Source: Echinococcus granulosus
Lineage: Eukaryota > Platyhelminthes > Cestoda > Cyclophyllidea > Taeniidae
DNA length: 64,000 nt
Assembly (NCBI RefSeq): GCF_000524195.1
Contig: NW_020170403.1
Location: 644,993-708,992 of the forward strand
Direction of reading: 5' to 3'
Shown: positions 9,849 through 24,400 of the stretch, one piece after another
Layout: each line of letters begins with the position of its first letter
Position numbering within the stretch: position 1 is the stretch's first letter
The notes under the pieces: model-generated
The model's database searches: none
The model's input: only the letters and a program-made list of their open reading frames with translations
What the model was told of the DNA's origin: nothing
Program-made: the position numbers and the translations under genes

Positions 9849-12800
9849 AATGTAGCGATTCTCCTTAGGTGATTCACTCACGTCTAAGGCACGCGTCACT
9901 TTGTCCGCAGCAGACTCTGGTCGACTTCTTTGCCTCTAGGCGCAAGACGGTTAATAAAAGTGGAATTCATACGTTTCTGCCACATTCTAGATTGCAGTCG
10001 GAAGCATCGCACAAACCCATTTGATTAGCAAACGTTTAATCTAAAATAAAGTATTCCTGTGGAGGTTTTTGGGGCCGTTTTTACTAAAGATATTTTTCGT
10101 GCAAAGTAGTGACCCATGAGGTCTTCGACGTACTGCATTGCCCCTACAGGGTCAACACTTTGGTGTTGTGTCTAGATTTCCTCCATAACCGAAAGCTGTT
10201 TGTGCAGGTTGTGTATTTACCGTACGGTCATTCAGTGTCTTCAGACCCCAAACACCATTTTAAGGGAACGGCTTTCTGCTCATGTAGTTGTCGTTAAAAG
10301 TCTACCAGGTTCTCTATGTATTTGCGACGCCTTAAGGGAAAGCTATGATCCTCTAAACGCTTGAAGTGCTTTTTATTTGTCAAGAAGTTGGAGTAAACCC
10401 GGCCAGAAGAAGAATCATTATAAGTTTTTGCCTTCTTGGTACATGAAAATCGGTGGTCTTTAACCACGGCATCATCGAGCTGAAAAGGGGCTCAATGAAC
10501 GATTGACTAGGTCTTCAATGGTAAACCGATGGGTTCCATTTAGATGGCATACAAGAACAGGTAATGCCCCACTCACTCACAACTCATCCAGCAATTTTAA
10601 AGCACTCCCCACTGAATCTTCACAATACTGTGCCTAGTCTATGTGTGTGCGTAGTTGACAGGCGACATACATTTTTAACTTTGTATTTCTTGCACAAGGT
10701 CGGAAGCAGTTACTCTAGAGCAGGAAAAATTTGTCCTTTCTCAGAAGCAGTCAGGACAGCCAAAACGAATGAAGAAATCAGTAGTGCAAATGCTCTACTC
10801 TTACAAGGCCGCAGATTTCAATCTTCTTTACACCTACTATCTCAAACCTGACCCCCATGATAAGATCCGCACCCATCTTCGTCTTCATCTCGTAACAAGT
10901 ATTTGTTACCAAGGCAAAAAATGGCACACCTCCTACATTATTCAAGAAGATGACTGTTGTAGAAGGATGTTTGGTTTAACAATTGGGCTTTCACATCGGT
11001 AACATTGAGTCCAGCTGAAGCAACCAGCAACCAAAACCACCTATCCTTCCTCCTCAACGGAAAGTCAAAATAATATCTTTGCCTCAGTTTTGTTTAATTC
11101 TGGGTTGGCGATCAGGGGACGAAGCCCAGGGAGGGGGAATAATAAATAACAAAACACCTAGTAACGCCCTCTAGGATGATTTGGGTGCAAAAGTACCCAC
11201 GCTGAAGAAAATTCAGCCCGTTCTAATATCAGTTAGTATTTTACTTCTAAAAGTTTTTCCATTCGTTTCTAAACGCACACACCATCGCGAGCAAGTGGGC
11301 CAGATCTCCTCCCAATGCGGTAGTTAATAAGCAATAAAAATTTATTGTGCATTTAAAATTCGAAAATAAGGGTAATGTAGATCATCCAAAAAAAACCATA
11401 TTGATGCTAATCTATCCTTAAGATAATTTTAAATCGTTCCCACTTTACGTTTGGTTCTAAAATGGTAACGATCTCTTGGAGTCAGACCTCTCTTGTTGTT
11501 AAATTACAAAATTTGATGAAGCTACGAAGAAGATGGTCCAATAGTTTAACCTTAACGTAGACCTCTTTACAATCTTATTGCTTGAGAAAAATGTTGCTGC
11601 ACAGATGACAAAATATAGCTGAGGTGAGTAATTATAAAGCGATGCTTTTTAAGTTATGCGTTTACTTACGTAGGCTCTTCACTCTCCACGTTCCATTTGT
11701 GGAGAGAGCTGACCCTTCTATGCATTCTCAGTAAGGTAGCATTTAGTCATGAAGCCAGAAGCTAATGAGGGGGTGATTTGCTTAACAGAACACTAGAAAG
11801 TAACCTGAGATAACGTAACATCTATTTTTAAGTTACTTTTTACTACCACCACCTTTTAAAGAGCAAAAATCGCCAGGCAAATATGCAACGCTACTTACAA
11901 AAATTCAGTAGCACTTTCAAATTTGTACAGTTTTGTGAAATAAAAGATTTCGCGGAAGGAACCCAGGGTTTACTAACGACCGATTTACACGCAGCATGTA
12001 TCACTTTGGAACTCGCGTGTTTTTAGCTACCACTGTTAAAGCAGCAAATAATGTCACATATAAACGATGCTCGGATTTTCTCTAGACCCTCATGTCACAC
12101 ATATGTGACATGTGTTCTACATCATTGCATTACTAGTTTAGCCCAACCGATTGACCACTTTTACAAAATCGCATTCATAAAACATTATCTTGGATTTTGG
12201 AAAGCCTTTGAAGTTGAAATATCTAGAAATATCACTTCCGTTAAAGAATATGTATCAAGAGAATTTTGTTTTATTTTACACATTTCTGGTAGACATCACT
12301 TTCCTTTTAAAATTCAGCAGTTACAGGTACATTGGGGCCCAAATATAGTCATAATAATTGGGAACAACTGCTTTAAAGTTTATTTTTAGTTTGAAATTAG
12401 ACAGCTGTGTGAGGTCTTTAAAACAAGCATGAAAATATCAGCAATCCTTGATTTTCGTGTAAAACTGCACTAGAGGCAATTGACCAAGCGACAAAGGTGC
12501 CCTGGGGATGGCGTCTTAATTTAGAGATCGAGAGGTGCTGTGTCCTTTTATTGTAGCCCATTTTGACGCCCAAAGCGCATTTGGTTGCAATGATCAATTC
12601 CACGAATAAAAAATTCTGTCCCCCCATGGCCCTGCCCCTTCTATACTTCTGTCGAATGAAAAGGACTAATCAAAGTTTACTCCATTGTGTGCAGTTGATT
12701 CTTTTCTTATCCCAATCATGCGAAAACCGTGGTTTCCGAGGGCATCATTATTTGATGACATCTCTAACCTATTCCTATTCCATTGGAGGGCAGAATATAA

Positions 12801-15209
12801 CTATCGACGAATGAGAAATTCAAAGAATGGCATCACTAGGCAACACTACTTAAACATCAGAACGAGATGGGATTAATTCTATCCAGGCATCACTGGTTTA
12901 AGCTAAAATGAAGTCTACAAAAGTAAATTAATCACTAATTAGTTCGTTGTTTGACTGTGTCATTAATTTGTTGCTCATTTAAAGTCATAATTCCTAAGGT
13001 AGTGCGTTTTAGTACTTTGATTTGCGTCGACTGGGTGGCATTTTAAAGTGCTTCACTAAAAGAAAATTGGCACTTATGAAGATCTTTCATTAACAGCCAA
13101 TGAAAGTGGGAGCTCGGTTAGGCCTTGGCGACTAAGCGGGTAAAACGTCTAATGAGGATTTCATACCTAAAAGTATGATCATGGTAGTTGTTAACAACTG
13201 AGTCACCAACCCTAACAGACCGGAGCTTCTGTGTTCGTTTAGCTTGGCTCCGACAGATAAGGACTTGAGAGGCGATGCCCAGATTAAGCGGATACAACAA
13301 GTAAGCAAAGGAGGGTACGGACATTGCCTACGCGCCTACTGACTGGCCAGCAGAGACTATCTAAATGTATGTGTGTCTCGGCAATTTCATCCAGACCTTT
13401 TTATCGTAACTGCTTGACCTTTGCCTTGGGGCGCACCTCTGACTGATACGAGCCAATCAGCTGTGGGGGTGAGCGGGAGCACGATCCTCTAGAATGTTGG
13501 GCGATTAGTCATCCGCCAGAATTGTAGTCGTATTCGTTCCCAGCGGGGACGAAGGAATTTAACCTTTACCTCATTTCCGCCGTCTAGCTTCGTCCATTTG
13601 TCTTGAGCCACTTAAACATTCCATGTGAATGTAGTGGATCATGTTCCCAAATACTATTTAATTCATGCATTCCTTGATTTTATTCGTACAAAGGCTTTGT
13701 ACAGCTATTTTAAAGCAGGAGCACTAAAGTGGGAAGGTCAGATGCACAACCGTAGGAATGTTGTCGTTTGAACTGATTGCTAAACTGGGTCTTATTTAGC
13801 CAAATTCTCAGTCCCACCACAGCTAAGCGACGACTCGCTAGGGAAGAAAGGCGTCCACTGAAGATGGCTTGAATAGTAAAGATACACTGCAGGGAGTGTG
13901 AGAAAAAAAGACAAACCCTTTTAATTAAGTCTTGTTAACAATTCAAACGTGGTCTGGCATGTCAAATTTTTTCTTCACTGGGAAATCGATCTCCTTAATA
14001 ATTCTGTCAAAACAAGAACCAAGATCTGCAACCTTCCAGATGGAGGCTTATCAACACTTGGTCTACTACTGGAACAGCAGGGAAGTGGGACTCGCCCGAC
14101 TCTACTGCTCAGGATCACATCCTGTTGTAATGTCTGAACTGACGAGATAAGCTACCTGGTTTGGGGACTGTCGGACTGTAAAGCTACCGAAAAAGTCGGA
14201 ATTTGAGGCCTTGTTCTACATTAGTGTGCCCAGCCCTCCGCCTACTTCAAGGTCAAAGGAATGCATTGCATGCATTGTTCTAGGAGTGCTCTGTGCATTA
14301 GCAAAGCAAATAGAGACGCTGAAGACGGTGTTTAAAATACAACGTGAGGTGTTTACTTACTACAATCCCGTAGGTTTTTACACGACTCTTCCTTGTCAAA
14401 ACCTCGGATAGGAAAGGCCAGGGCTCTCTTCAAGGACGAAACGCGCTTGAGAAACTGCTAACTCCTAAATAAATGTAAGTGGCCAAATGTGACTATTTAT
14501 GAGTCCAAACCATTCATACATTATGACTTGGTTTTGGCGTTTTCGTTGCCTGCACACACCCATTACTACTATTACCAGTCATACTGACTTACGTTGTCTG
14601 GATTGAACCAAGTGCGTCGGTCACACACTCAGTGGAAAAACGTCCCACTTTGTCCCAGTATAATTACAAGCACCAATTTGACCCGAACTTTTCAACACAT
14701 TAATCACACCCAGCGAATCCAAGAGAAAGAGCAAAAAATAACTGCGCTATGAGAGAAAGGAAGATATGCATTCAAGTAGTAGTAGTAGTAATAGTAGTTA
14801 CATCTTCATAGGCGGCGCGTATTGCCGATGAAACCCATTGTCACCAAAAGTATAAGTGACAGTGTTGACAGTGACAAGGCAAGGAAGATAAGAGAAATTA
14901 GTGTTGAACAGATCGGCAAGAAAAAGCAATGCTCTCATTTTGATGACGACGGGAAGGAAACAAAATCAACAGGCATAGAGGGAGAAGCGTGGGCCCTTTC
15001 TCTCTTCTACAAGACAACTATTGCCTGTACCTTATTATATGTTTGATGAGAGAGAAATACATACAAAAATAAACCAGTCTGGCGAAACGCAGACAGACAG
15101 GCGAGCTAAGGGGCGGGCATATTTACACAGGTGAGTCGTCGCAACGATGGTAGGGTGGAGGAGGAGGGGGGAGCGGCACCATGTACACGCATTTGGTGGC
15201 GGAGCACAA
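9849..15209. other. Gene-poor spacer and presumed 3' UTR of the Rho GEF gene
   Basis: No protein-coding exon is convincing; the longest unsupported frame is about 112 codons (12051-12389, plus). The 3' end of the GEF transcript must lie in the right-hand part. I did not find a clear AATAAA on the minus strand close to the stop; a variant ATTAAA sits at about 13920-13925. A short AGT microsatellite lies at 14776-14799. Confidence 0.4.
14776..14799 (+). repeat. AGT trinucleotide microsatellite
   Basis: AGTAGTAGTAGTAGTAATAG-type run with one interruption, in the inferred 3' flank of the Rho GEF gene. Confidence 0.7.
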
Positions 15210-15488
15210 CTAAAGGGTATCCGAGGCGCTGGTCAGAGTGGCGGCATTGGCGGCAGGGTGAGGCGGAGGCAGCGAATCGATGCGCGACTGCAGACAGGCG
15301 GAGGGAGGCGGCACAGAGGAAGTAGAAGGAGGCGGTATGGAGTGATGCGAAGTACCGCCACCACCGGAAGTGGGGGTGGTGGCGGGACTGCGACACTTCT
15401 TTGAATGCTTGCCGAAGAAGAGGTTAGTAAAGACCTTCTTGGTCTTTTGGAAACCCACGGAATTTCGGTTCACATCACACCCCGAAGA
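15210..15488 (-). CDS. Rho GEF exon 5: C terminus
   Basis: 93 codons including TAG at 15210-15212. Acceptor ACTTCTCACTGCAG|TCT, phase 0, matching exon 4. It encodes a basic segment (KTKKVFTNLFFGKHSKKCR) and then a Gly, Pro and Ser-rich tail ending SDTL. The last three residues, Asp-Thr-Leu, would fit the class III PDZ-ligand pattern, but nothing in the window shows it is used. Confidence 0.65.
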   Translation of the reverse strand, partial: SSGCDVNRNSVGFQKTKKVFTNLFFGKHSKKCRSPATTPTSGGGGTSHHSIPPPSTSSVPPPSACLQSRIDSLPPPHPAANAATLTSASDTL

Positions 15489-18400
15489 CTGCAGTGAGAA
15501 GTACAATAAAAATTCCAGTTTGAGACTAAATGCAGCTGATGTTTCACATTAACCGGATAAAAGCACTGAACTGAGTATGTCTATTTTCGCACGATTGGTA
15601 GACCTCTCTTTTATCCCATCCACTACAAAGTGGGACTATTTTTTTCACCTGCCCTAAAATGAAGGTCAATGTATTCGCATAGCTTTGATGATTAATAACC
15701 GCACGCTAAACAGATAAAAAGTACAAGTAATTAGCCACTAAGGCGGAGATAAAGGACGTTCAAAGGAGCGGAGCGTTCATAGGTAAGTTTTGAATGCTTT
15801 AGCACTTCAAATAGAGGTCAAAGCTAATGAAGAACGATGAAATGACTATGTTTGTGGTACACTTTGAATAAGAAGCATTCGAGGTACGCTGGCAGAATTA
15901 ATTTGAAGAGTAAACGTTGCTGGTATTCCATCTTGAAGAAACTGGGATTTAGGGACATCATTTCCGCTCTCATCCTTTTAAGGCGATTTTGTCAGATATC
16001 AAAGGATTAAAAATGTATCAAGATACCCTAGATAACTCATTCCATTAAACAAATGCTGTTTGCTAAGGCAAGATGCAAAACCAAGGTGGGCCAGTGGTGA
16101 TAAGATGCGGTGATGCTAATAATGAACTATGTACAAACTGGCAGTACCAGGATCTAATTTGACCACTCTGCCAACAGTGTGGATAAAGAAAACAGATAGG
16201 CATAATAGACACCTTTCTAGAGCTCGACTTCGTTTTTTATCACAACAAAGAGATTAACCATATCAACACATCCTTACACCCCTTTTGTTCTGGGTAATGA
16301 ATTAATAAATCTGAAGCACTGCCTGTACGGTCGTCGATGTTGACATTGCTTCGTTAACTGCTTCGTTGATTTGCCACGTATTCCACCTGGAACTGGACAT
16401 TTCACATGGCTACAATAAACGGATCACACAATCCCCACCAAGTCAATTTCTTGCCACCTCTGGGACAAGGGACTCAAATTGTCACTTCCTCTTGACTGCC
16501 TTATGATGGCACAAAAAGCCTACAATCTTCTAAACTGCTGGTCAGATGATTTTCAATGGTTGATGAAGAGATACCTCCTGGTGATACTCGATATAAGTTG
16601 CTTCATCAACAAGAAAAACTATGCCAGAAAGATGGTTCTCTTTCCCCTGTTTATAACCCGAAATGAATAATTTGCCCCTTCTTAACTGATTGTCAGATAG
16701 ATTTGGTGATTCCGGGTTTCAACATCGCCGAGTTTGGATAGAGAACGGTCGTTAAGAGCGACACAGCTTTGAGGAGAAATCAGAGATACAAGCTTACAAA
16801 CAAAAGGGGTGAACTCCAAAATTTTAGCATAAGTAAAATGGTCAATTATACTTCTGACTGTTCACTATTGATGAGACGGTAATAAAGAGATTTTCCGGCC
16901 ACCGACAATCCATAAGTGTCCGCCACCATGGATTCAATAAATGAGGGTCTTAAACTGTTCCATCGATTCATTTCATGTTTTATTCGTTTTGTACCTCGTC
17001 TTTAGAAAGTCACTTTGATTTTACAGCCTTTTACACAGATGAAGTAGTTCCATTGCTAGTCTATTTTCAGGCTAACTTTATCAAGATCTTCCGAGAGAAC
17101 TGGTCCAGAGGATGAAGATCCACAGGAACACGTCTTAGTAAAATAGACGGATCTTAGACACTAAAAAATCCTTCAGTGAAATTTTTACATTTGGCATTCC
17201 TCACACGACCGGGATGGAAATGCAGCAAGGAATGTAACACCTCCAAACCAGTCAGCAATATGGGAAAAGAGTTGATAGATAAACATCTTCAGTAGGAACT
17301 TAATTGCCCAAGGTATTCAATTCAGGGAGGCCTCTTTTAGCCATGAATCGACCGAACCCGATAGAATTTAAGTCAACAATCGGACCAGAACTTTTGAAAG
17401 GGACAAAGATGCAATGGGCAAACTAGGTGAATTTCGGTTAAAACCAATTCCTCCAACCTTAAAATAGTAGCAGTGTCATAACGTCTGTCAATTAAAAATT
17501 TTGGCGATATTATGATAGAGGATTCCAAGATAAACAACGCTATTGTCGTTGTGCTATAATTGGGCTAACAATGAAAGCAACAAGGGGGACAAACACTCTG
17601 CCTCATTCACGAAATTTCGATATCGTTCCTCTTTTCTAAAAGGGCTGTCAATCAATCGACTCGTCATGCATACCTACGCGACTTCACCACCATAGCCAAC
17701 TCTTAAAACGGTAAAGTACTATGATAAACCCTATGATTAACCCTTTTTGGAGGTTAAAAAATACATCCCCGAAGCTTTTAAATCACACTCAACTACTACT
17801 CAGAGGGGGATAGAGGTGGACAGACGGGTAAGGAAAGGAGATAAGACACCAGCAGTAGTGGCAGCAGAAACAGATTGAGCAGCAGAGGGAGTGGCGCGAC
17901 AACAGCAGTAGCCAATCAATCGACCGCTAGCTCAATCCACACCACTGTGACCTTGAAGCCACGCACCAATCAGCACAAGGGCATTTTGGCCAAGCTTTGC
18001 GGAAATAATATTTATTACTATCACCGTCATCAACACCAACAATGAAGGAATGAAAAAGTTGTCACGGCCTAAAAAATGAATTGAAAATATAAGGTAAGGA
18101 AAAATATTCAGTTAGCTTGTAAGAATTCATCCAAGTTGTCTAGAAAAAGAACTAATTCTCATCTCTATTTTTACCAGTCGCAGGGAACTTTGGGAGGTAA
18201 TCCCCAAACAAAATCGATGAACAAACACCACCTCTGCATTTAAATTTATCGCAGTGGTTCATGGTTCAAATTCTCGCTCCTCCATAGGATGAGCAAATTT
18301 ACTCACGAATTTATTCAACTCACCTCCACCGAATCGACCCTATTCACAGCAGCCAAGCCCGGATCACACCTGCTCCCATCACCCGACCCTTTTCGATGGG

Positions 18401-21400
18401 GCGAGCTAGCGGAGCGCACCACAAACGGCTTGTGCAGACTGCTTGCCGATGTGTTGGTTGGTGTAGCCGGATCCACAGTACAGGCGGGCGTGGGGCTCAC
18501 AACCCGATGCCTTTCAGCCGAAAAGGAGCGCAGTAGACTCCCTCCTAAACCGTCCGTACCACCTCCCCCGGTGAGTGTGGTGGGCTTTGATTTGTCCCCA
18601 CCACCACCAGCAGCATTGCTACGAAGACCTTGCGTTGAGGTGGGCGTGGAGGCAGTGCCGGTGAGAGCGGAAGAGGCGGAGCTGAGGCGGCTCGACCGAC
18701 GCATTGAGAAGGAGGGCCATTTACGTGTCTGATGAGAGGTACCCGAAGAAGAGTGTGGTGTCTGGGTCAGCTGTTCTCGGGGTACCTGACCACGGATGGT
18801 TGGCACCTCTGTCACTGACGCTGGTGGTGAACCTAAAGCACGTTACTGAGAGATAAGTGGATGTGTAGGATGGAAAACGTGTGGATTGCGGCTCACTGAC
18901 GCCAGGCATTTTACACCTACTGCGACGACCGTGTGGAAATGGGCCACACTATCAGTGCTAATAAGCCCTTGGCTCTTCTGAAGGTCGATAGTAAAACTAT
19001 CCCTAGACTCTCGAACAATGTGGCAAACTTTGAAAACAACCATATTCATCCCACTTTTATTCCTTCTCTATTTATAATTAGGTCATCGATTTATAGATGC
19101 CTCCTAGGACACCCTAGTCTAATTCCAGTAATTTCTCTTGGTGATTTCATAAAGGAGCAATTCTGCCAAATGTAGAACAGAAAAACGAAAACAACTTATT
19201 CTAACATGTCCAAAAAAAATTTGAAGGGAGTACCCTTCGTTCCATATTCGTTCATACGCCTGGAATCCCGCTTGTTCTTTACCCGTTGAGAGTGCAACCG
19301 AAACTTGTACGTAGCCGCCGATAACAAGCGATTCCAAGTGTTTAGCAACATTCATGACTAAAAGAAGTGCCAATAGGACTATTAAACTCATTTCGGAAGG
19401 TAGAATGCGCTTGTCTATGGCCTGATCCGAGAAAGTCCCAAATTACATCAAGACCAGATGGTTATCTAAGCAGCGAGTAGAATATCCCAAGAGAAAAGTC
19501 TTCGACATTTATTCCCATTTCCTAACGTGATATCTTGCGAATGATGATAAGCTCCAGCAGATGCAATATGCCTTCAGCAATATTAGCCCGAAGGCATTCC
19601 AAGGCACTTACTACGACCATGAACGAAGAAATTCAACAATGTATTTGTTGACAGCAAAACTGACACCGAATGCAAAATAGCTGTCGTACCAAGCTCCTGA
19701 AGCCTGACAAATCCACACGAGGTCAACCATCTCCATTCAGATTCTTTTGTCAAACTGAGGTTTTGACTCTTCCCGAAGCAGGGTGAATTCTGTGCACCAA
19801 GGTCAAGGTTTTGCTGGAATCTTCAGCCTTGCATAAAGAAGTGAAATGGCTTTAAAATAAGCCCTCTTCCAGCGTAAAGCGATTAAGCTGGATTGCTCGG
19901 TGTCCTAAGGTACGCTGTCCTCTCTTGACTGAAAATAGAGCAGTGCCTCTAATGGGATGTGGTAATTATACCCAGCACTGGCATTAGCCCTCCCTAAGAC
20001 AGCGGCTTTCGGATCTCCAATTCCAACTTCAGGTGGAATTTGAGGTTTTGCTACGACAGCAACAAGTGTGCATCAGCATCTATCTTGAGATAGAGGCCAG
20101 AAACACTCCAAATAGATGTACGGAGTAGGAGGAAACGGAAACGGCAAATCATCTCTCGATTGCGAAATGGATTTCCGAGGGATGAATCAGCTTCACCAAC
20201 CCATCTGATATTACTCTTGAAGATGAATAAGATAATGAGATTTTCTCAAGCTGAGATTCTCGCAAATTACACCAAATACCATTTAAAAATAAAAGAGCAG
20301 TTTCTAGAGTTTTTGAAACGGAGAATTGTAATTCTCATCAGGTGTCATTTGATTGGTATATGCACACAGAATGCAATACCAATCCAATGACTTTGGAACA
20401 CCTGATTGGTTATGCTCCGATCAACACTTCCGCTCCTCCGATCCTTGCTTACATGGTTCATCTTCAACCCTTCTTTTTATGGAGTCTAAACTTTATTTAC
20501 TCTCCTACCTAGGACCAACGATGGATAATTTAATTCCTATAAAGCCTGTGCGATAACTGACACGATTCAAGTAATTAAGTTCCCACGTCTGCATAGGTCA
20601 CGAGAATATGAAATAGAATTTTATGATGAAAGGAAGGAACAAAGGAGAGAGCCAGTGAAGGAATGTGCATAAGGCCACTCCCTTGGATTAAACCGCTAAT
20701 TGTAACCTTACCAGGCAAATGCGCACGCCTTCGCGAGGGCCAGAGATCACCTGTTCCGATTAGAACTACTAAAGTACATTTTTTTTCGCATGCGAATCGA
20801 CGGACGTCCAAAAACACGGATTCGTTAGCCACCAAATAAACCTGAACTTACTAAACCCATTAAAAGAATTGTGGTTACTAAAGGAGATCGCTTCCTATTC
20901 ACCTATCTATCTACTTGTTAATCAAAGGTGGAATGATGTCCATGAAAATGTGAAGGAACTAAGAGCAGAATCGATAGACACCAGACCTATGTCGAATTCT
21001 GGAAGATTCTAGTCGGCGCCCACACGTCTTGGCAGTATCCAACGGATGAATTGTTGATGTCTTGGTTCAAGTTGATTCGCTGTAAACCTATGCATACATG
21101 AGGACTGGGAGAGCCTTTTGGATGTTGGTCATAAATTAGATCACGGTTGGCGAGAGATCTGTCTTGAATCCCCAAGTCCCACTGGAAAACAATTCTCCTA
21201 AATTTATCTCTTAATATTTCACTTGGACTTTACTGAATTTCAGTGACCTAACCAAATATGGTCAAAAAGGCATCAGTATATCTTGTCAAAGTTGAATGAC
21301 CTCTTTCGCAGAGCGATTTTAATGCGAAGCATCAAGTCCGGGTAAAAAAGCCTCGTGTCATTAAATATTTACATTAAATCAGCTAAAAATATACTAAAAA

Positions 21401-24400
21401 TAAAGGCTTTCAGTGAATTCAAAAGTACCCATGAAGATTTCTGCATTTTTGGTCTAGCAACCCATACCGTTGGCACCAATCAAAATCGGTTTCAGACAAG
21501 GGGTCAGCACAGAATAGGGACGATTTGATCAAATGATAGGATGTGTTAGGAATCTCAACTACGTTTGCAACATCAAGATCAGCAGAAATAAACATTTATC
21601 AAGAACACGTAAGTCTTTAGACGTCAACGTGATGTTCTCTCCACCATCCCCATCAATCGGACAAAGAAAGTAGTAGAAAGTAGTTGATCTCAAAAGGATA
21701 TCAATGTAGCCTTCGAAGAATGATTCCATGACTGCAATTATTTAATTTACCACCGACAGAAATCGCTATTTGGTCCTTACTTACTGGCATTACTGATCAA
21801 CCAATTAAAATCAACCCCAAACAAGTGTTGTCAAATGTCTACATGCAATGAATCTCGCCCACAAAGAGTGTTAACCAGTTACTTAAATTTAATCCTCGTA
21901 CAAGTAAGTAATCTGAGACACCTACATGTTTTAAAATTGCAGGAAAAAAGACCATCAGAAGTCGAGAATTGTTGCACCTTAATGACTAGCCAATCACATT
22001 CAAGCTCGCACATCTGTCCTCCAACTTACAGCTAGGGTCAAACAAGAGGGCCGAAGTGGACCATGCCTCAGATATGCACTGGTGTGTGGGTTAGTGCGGA
22101 TTTGAGGGGTTAATGGCCGGCTTGACCCAGGTCACATGGCACCCAGAAAGTGCAGTGGATAGTCCAACTTGCGTAAACATTACCACCACTACCGCTTTTG
22201 CCAAAGCGGCCTTATTTACATAGGCTCACAGCCACAAAAAGTCAGAAAAAGTGAACGACAGTTCTTCCCCAACTTCCACGGGGGAAATGCAGAAGCCACC
22301 GCGACTAAAAAGTAGCGTGAATGGACTGTCCAAATGGATTTTCAACAGCCTCATTTCACGAAAATGCACCAAAAAGAAAGGGGAGGAAGCAGCTACGGGG
22401 AATGGAAGCGGATACGTGCCCAATTCATGACAGTAAGGGGTAAGCCGAACAGCTGGTGAACCCCTTTACCTATAAAAGGAAATAGTTCATACAATGCTAG
22501 CTATCTACTGTCAACTAGCTCGTTCAGAGTTTTCGTGATTGGACAGTACCTGAGGTAATTCTTTTAAATTTCAGTGCATAACGAATAAACTTTTAAATAT
22601 TCCTCGGATTTCACTGATCATTCAACCCCTTTAAACCTTTGAAAGCTCGAAGAGCTGATAAACAAAGGATGTAACAGAAAAGACAAATTTCATCTAGGAG
22701 GAAAATTCTACCATCCGTCGGCTTGCACTTACAAGTTTAACGTTTGAATCCAGAAGTTAACTTTGTTTCTGAGAGGATGGAACTACACCTGCTGGTTGCG
22801 AACCATCCGTGAAAGCCAGCATTATTTGGATCTTTCAAAAATCAAGTGAATATTCACTTGCTGTAGGGATTCTAATTTAATTTCGGTGATGCTACCGATC
22901 GTCAATTCGCTCTCTCCAAATCGCCTTGTGATTTGAGGCCATTTTGAGATATACAGGTTCAAAAATTCGCATTAATGTGTGAATTTTATCCCTACCTCAT
23001 CCCACTCACCATTCCTCACAATTTTTTATCAGGGAGGCTAATGGGCAAGCATTAGGGTAGGAACTATTTGCACAAAAGAATGGGATGTCTCCAAAAAGAC
23101 TGAAAGCAAAGAAGGGCTTTTGGCCTTTCGATTTCGTTTTCTGCACCGATACCCAAATGCGAACCACACAAAACAACTTTTGCAAAGATGAAATAGTATC
23201 ACGTAGGCATTGTTATCCCCTCTTCAAGGAAGAGGAGACAAGGAATTTCTTGCCTTTTGTCATATTTGTTGGAGGAATGTCATTTCAATACATGATGACA
23301 ATAATGAACTTCCAGCTTTGTGGGGTCGCGTAGGCATTGACACCTGAAGAATGGTTTCTAAGGCCCCAACATTCAGTCTTTAATCAACAATAAAGTCATT
23401 TATAAACTTCTAGCTGCGCCCCTTATCACGCTGCTCGTACATCACGAATGACAAACAACTTCATGGGCATACATAGGGGGAGATGCAGTGGGCCAGTCGG
23501 CTGACATTGCAGTGGTGCGTTGTAAAGTTTGCTGCTGCGTTGCATTGCTTGCACGAGATGATCTTATCCGCATTCACACTCGGGTGTTGATGGCAAAATC
23601 CAACTCCAAGACGAGCTAGAACGTAGACCAGGCGCTTAAGCTAGCGCCGTCCCTCATAGGCGGGCAGGTAGGTAGGCAAACAAACCAGCTATCCATCTAA
23701 CCAGCCAGATAGGTGGGTTGCATGATATTCACCTTTTCTGCATAGAAATGACAACCAATCAAAAGCTGGAAAGGTAATGGCACAATTTGACGGAGTGCTT
23801 GCCTGAACAAAACGGGGCAAAGCAAACAAGCTACGTGGGAAAACTGATTTAAATTAACACAAAAAGGAATGGCTGAATGGGATCGTAGATTTCGAGACAG
23901 TCTCCTCCTTTAACGATTATAAAACTGTGAATATACCGTCTTGAGGACAATTTGCTATTTAGGCTGTAGGAACTGTGTTTGTTTGCCTTCCTGCGAAAGA
24001 CGATTGAGTTACGGATGCGTACTCGCACTAAGCATAACTACACTTTTGGGCTAAAGATAAAACTGCAAAATTTGTGTCAGAATTTTGACAATCACATAGA
24101 AGTTTTATTGCTTAACACCCAAATTAGAAGCATACATATTCAAGATAAATGTATAGCAGACATGTTTGATTCTCGCTTTTGGTAACAGGACAATTGGGAG
24201 CTCCATCACTGTGACTTTGTCGGGCGGCCTGGCCTCTGAACCATGCCAATAGCCCTCCCAGCCCTTCTGCACATCAACAATGTACATCCTGTCCGAGTGT
24301 TAGGCCTTCTTTCGTCTCCAGGGCAGTCTCGAGGCACTGCAGACATAACGCCAGTTCGTAGCAATGGTAGACTAAGGTCCCCATTTGAAAATCAGTCGCA

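Noticed and set aside
12051..12389. 112-codon plus-strand frame
   Set aside because: No recognised motif; composition like the surrounding intergenic DNA.
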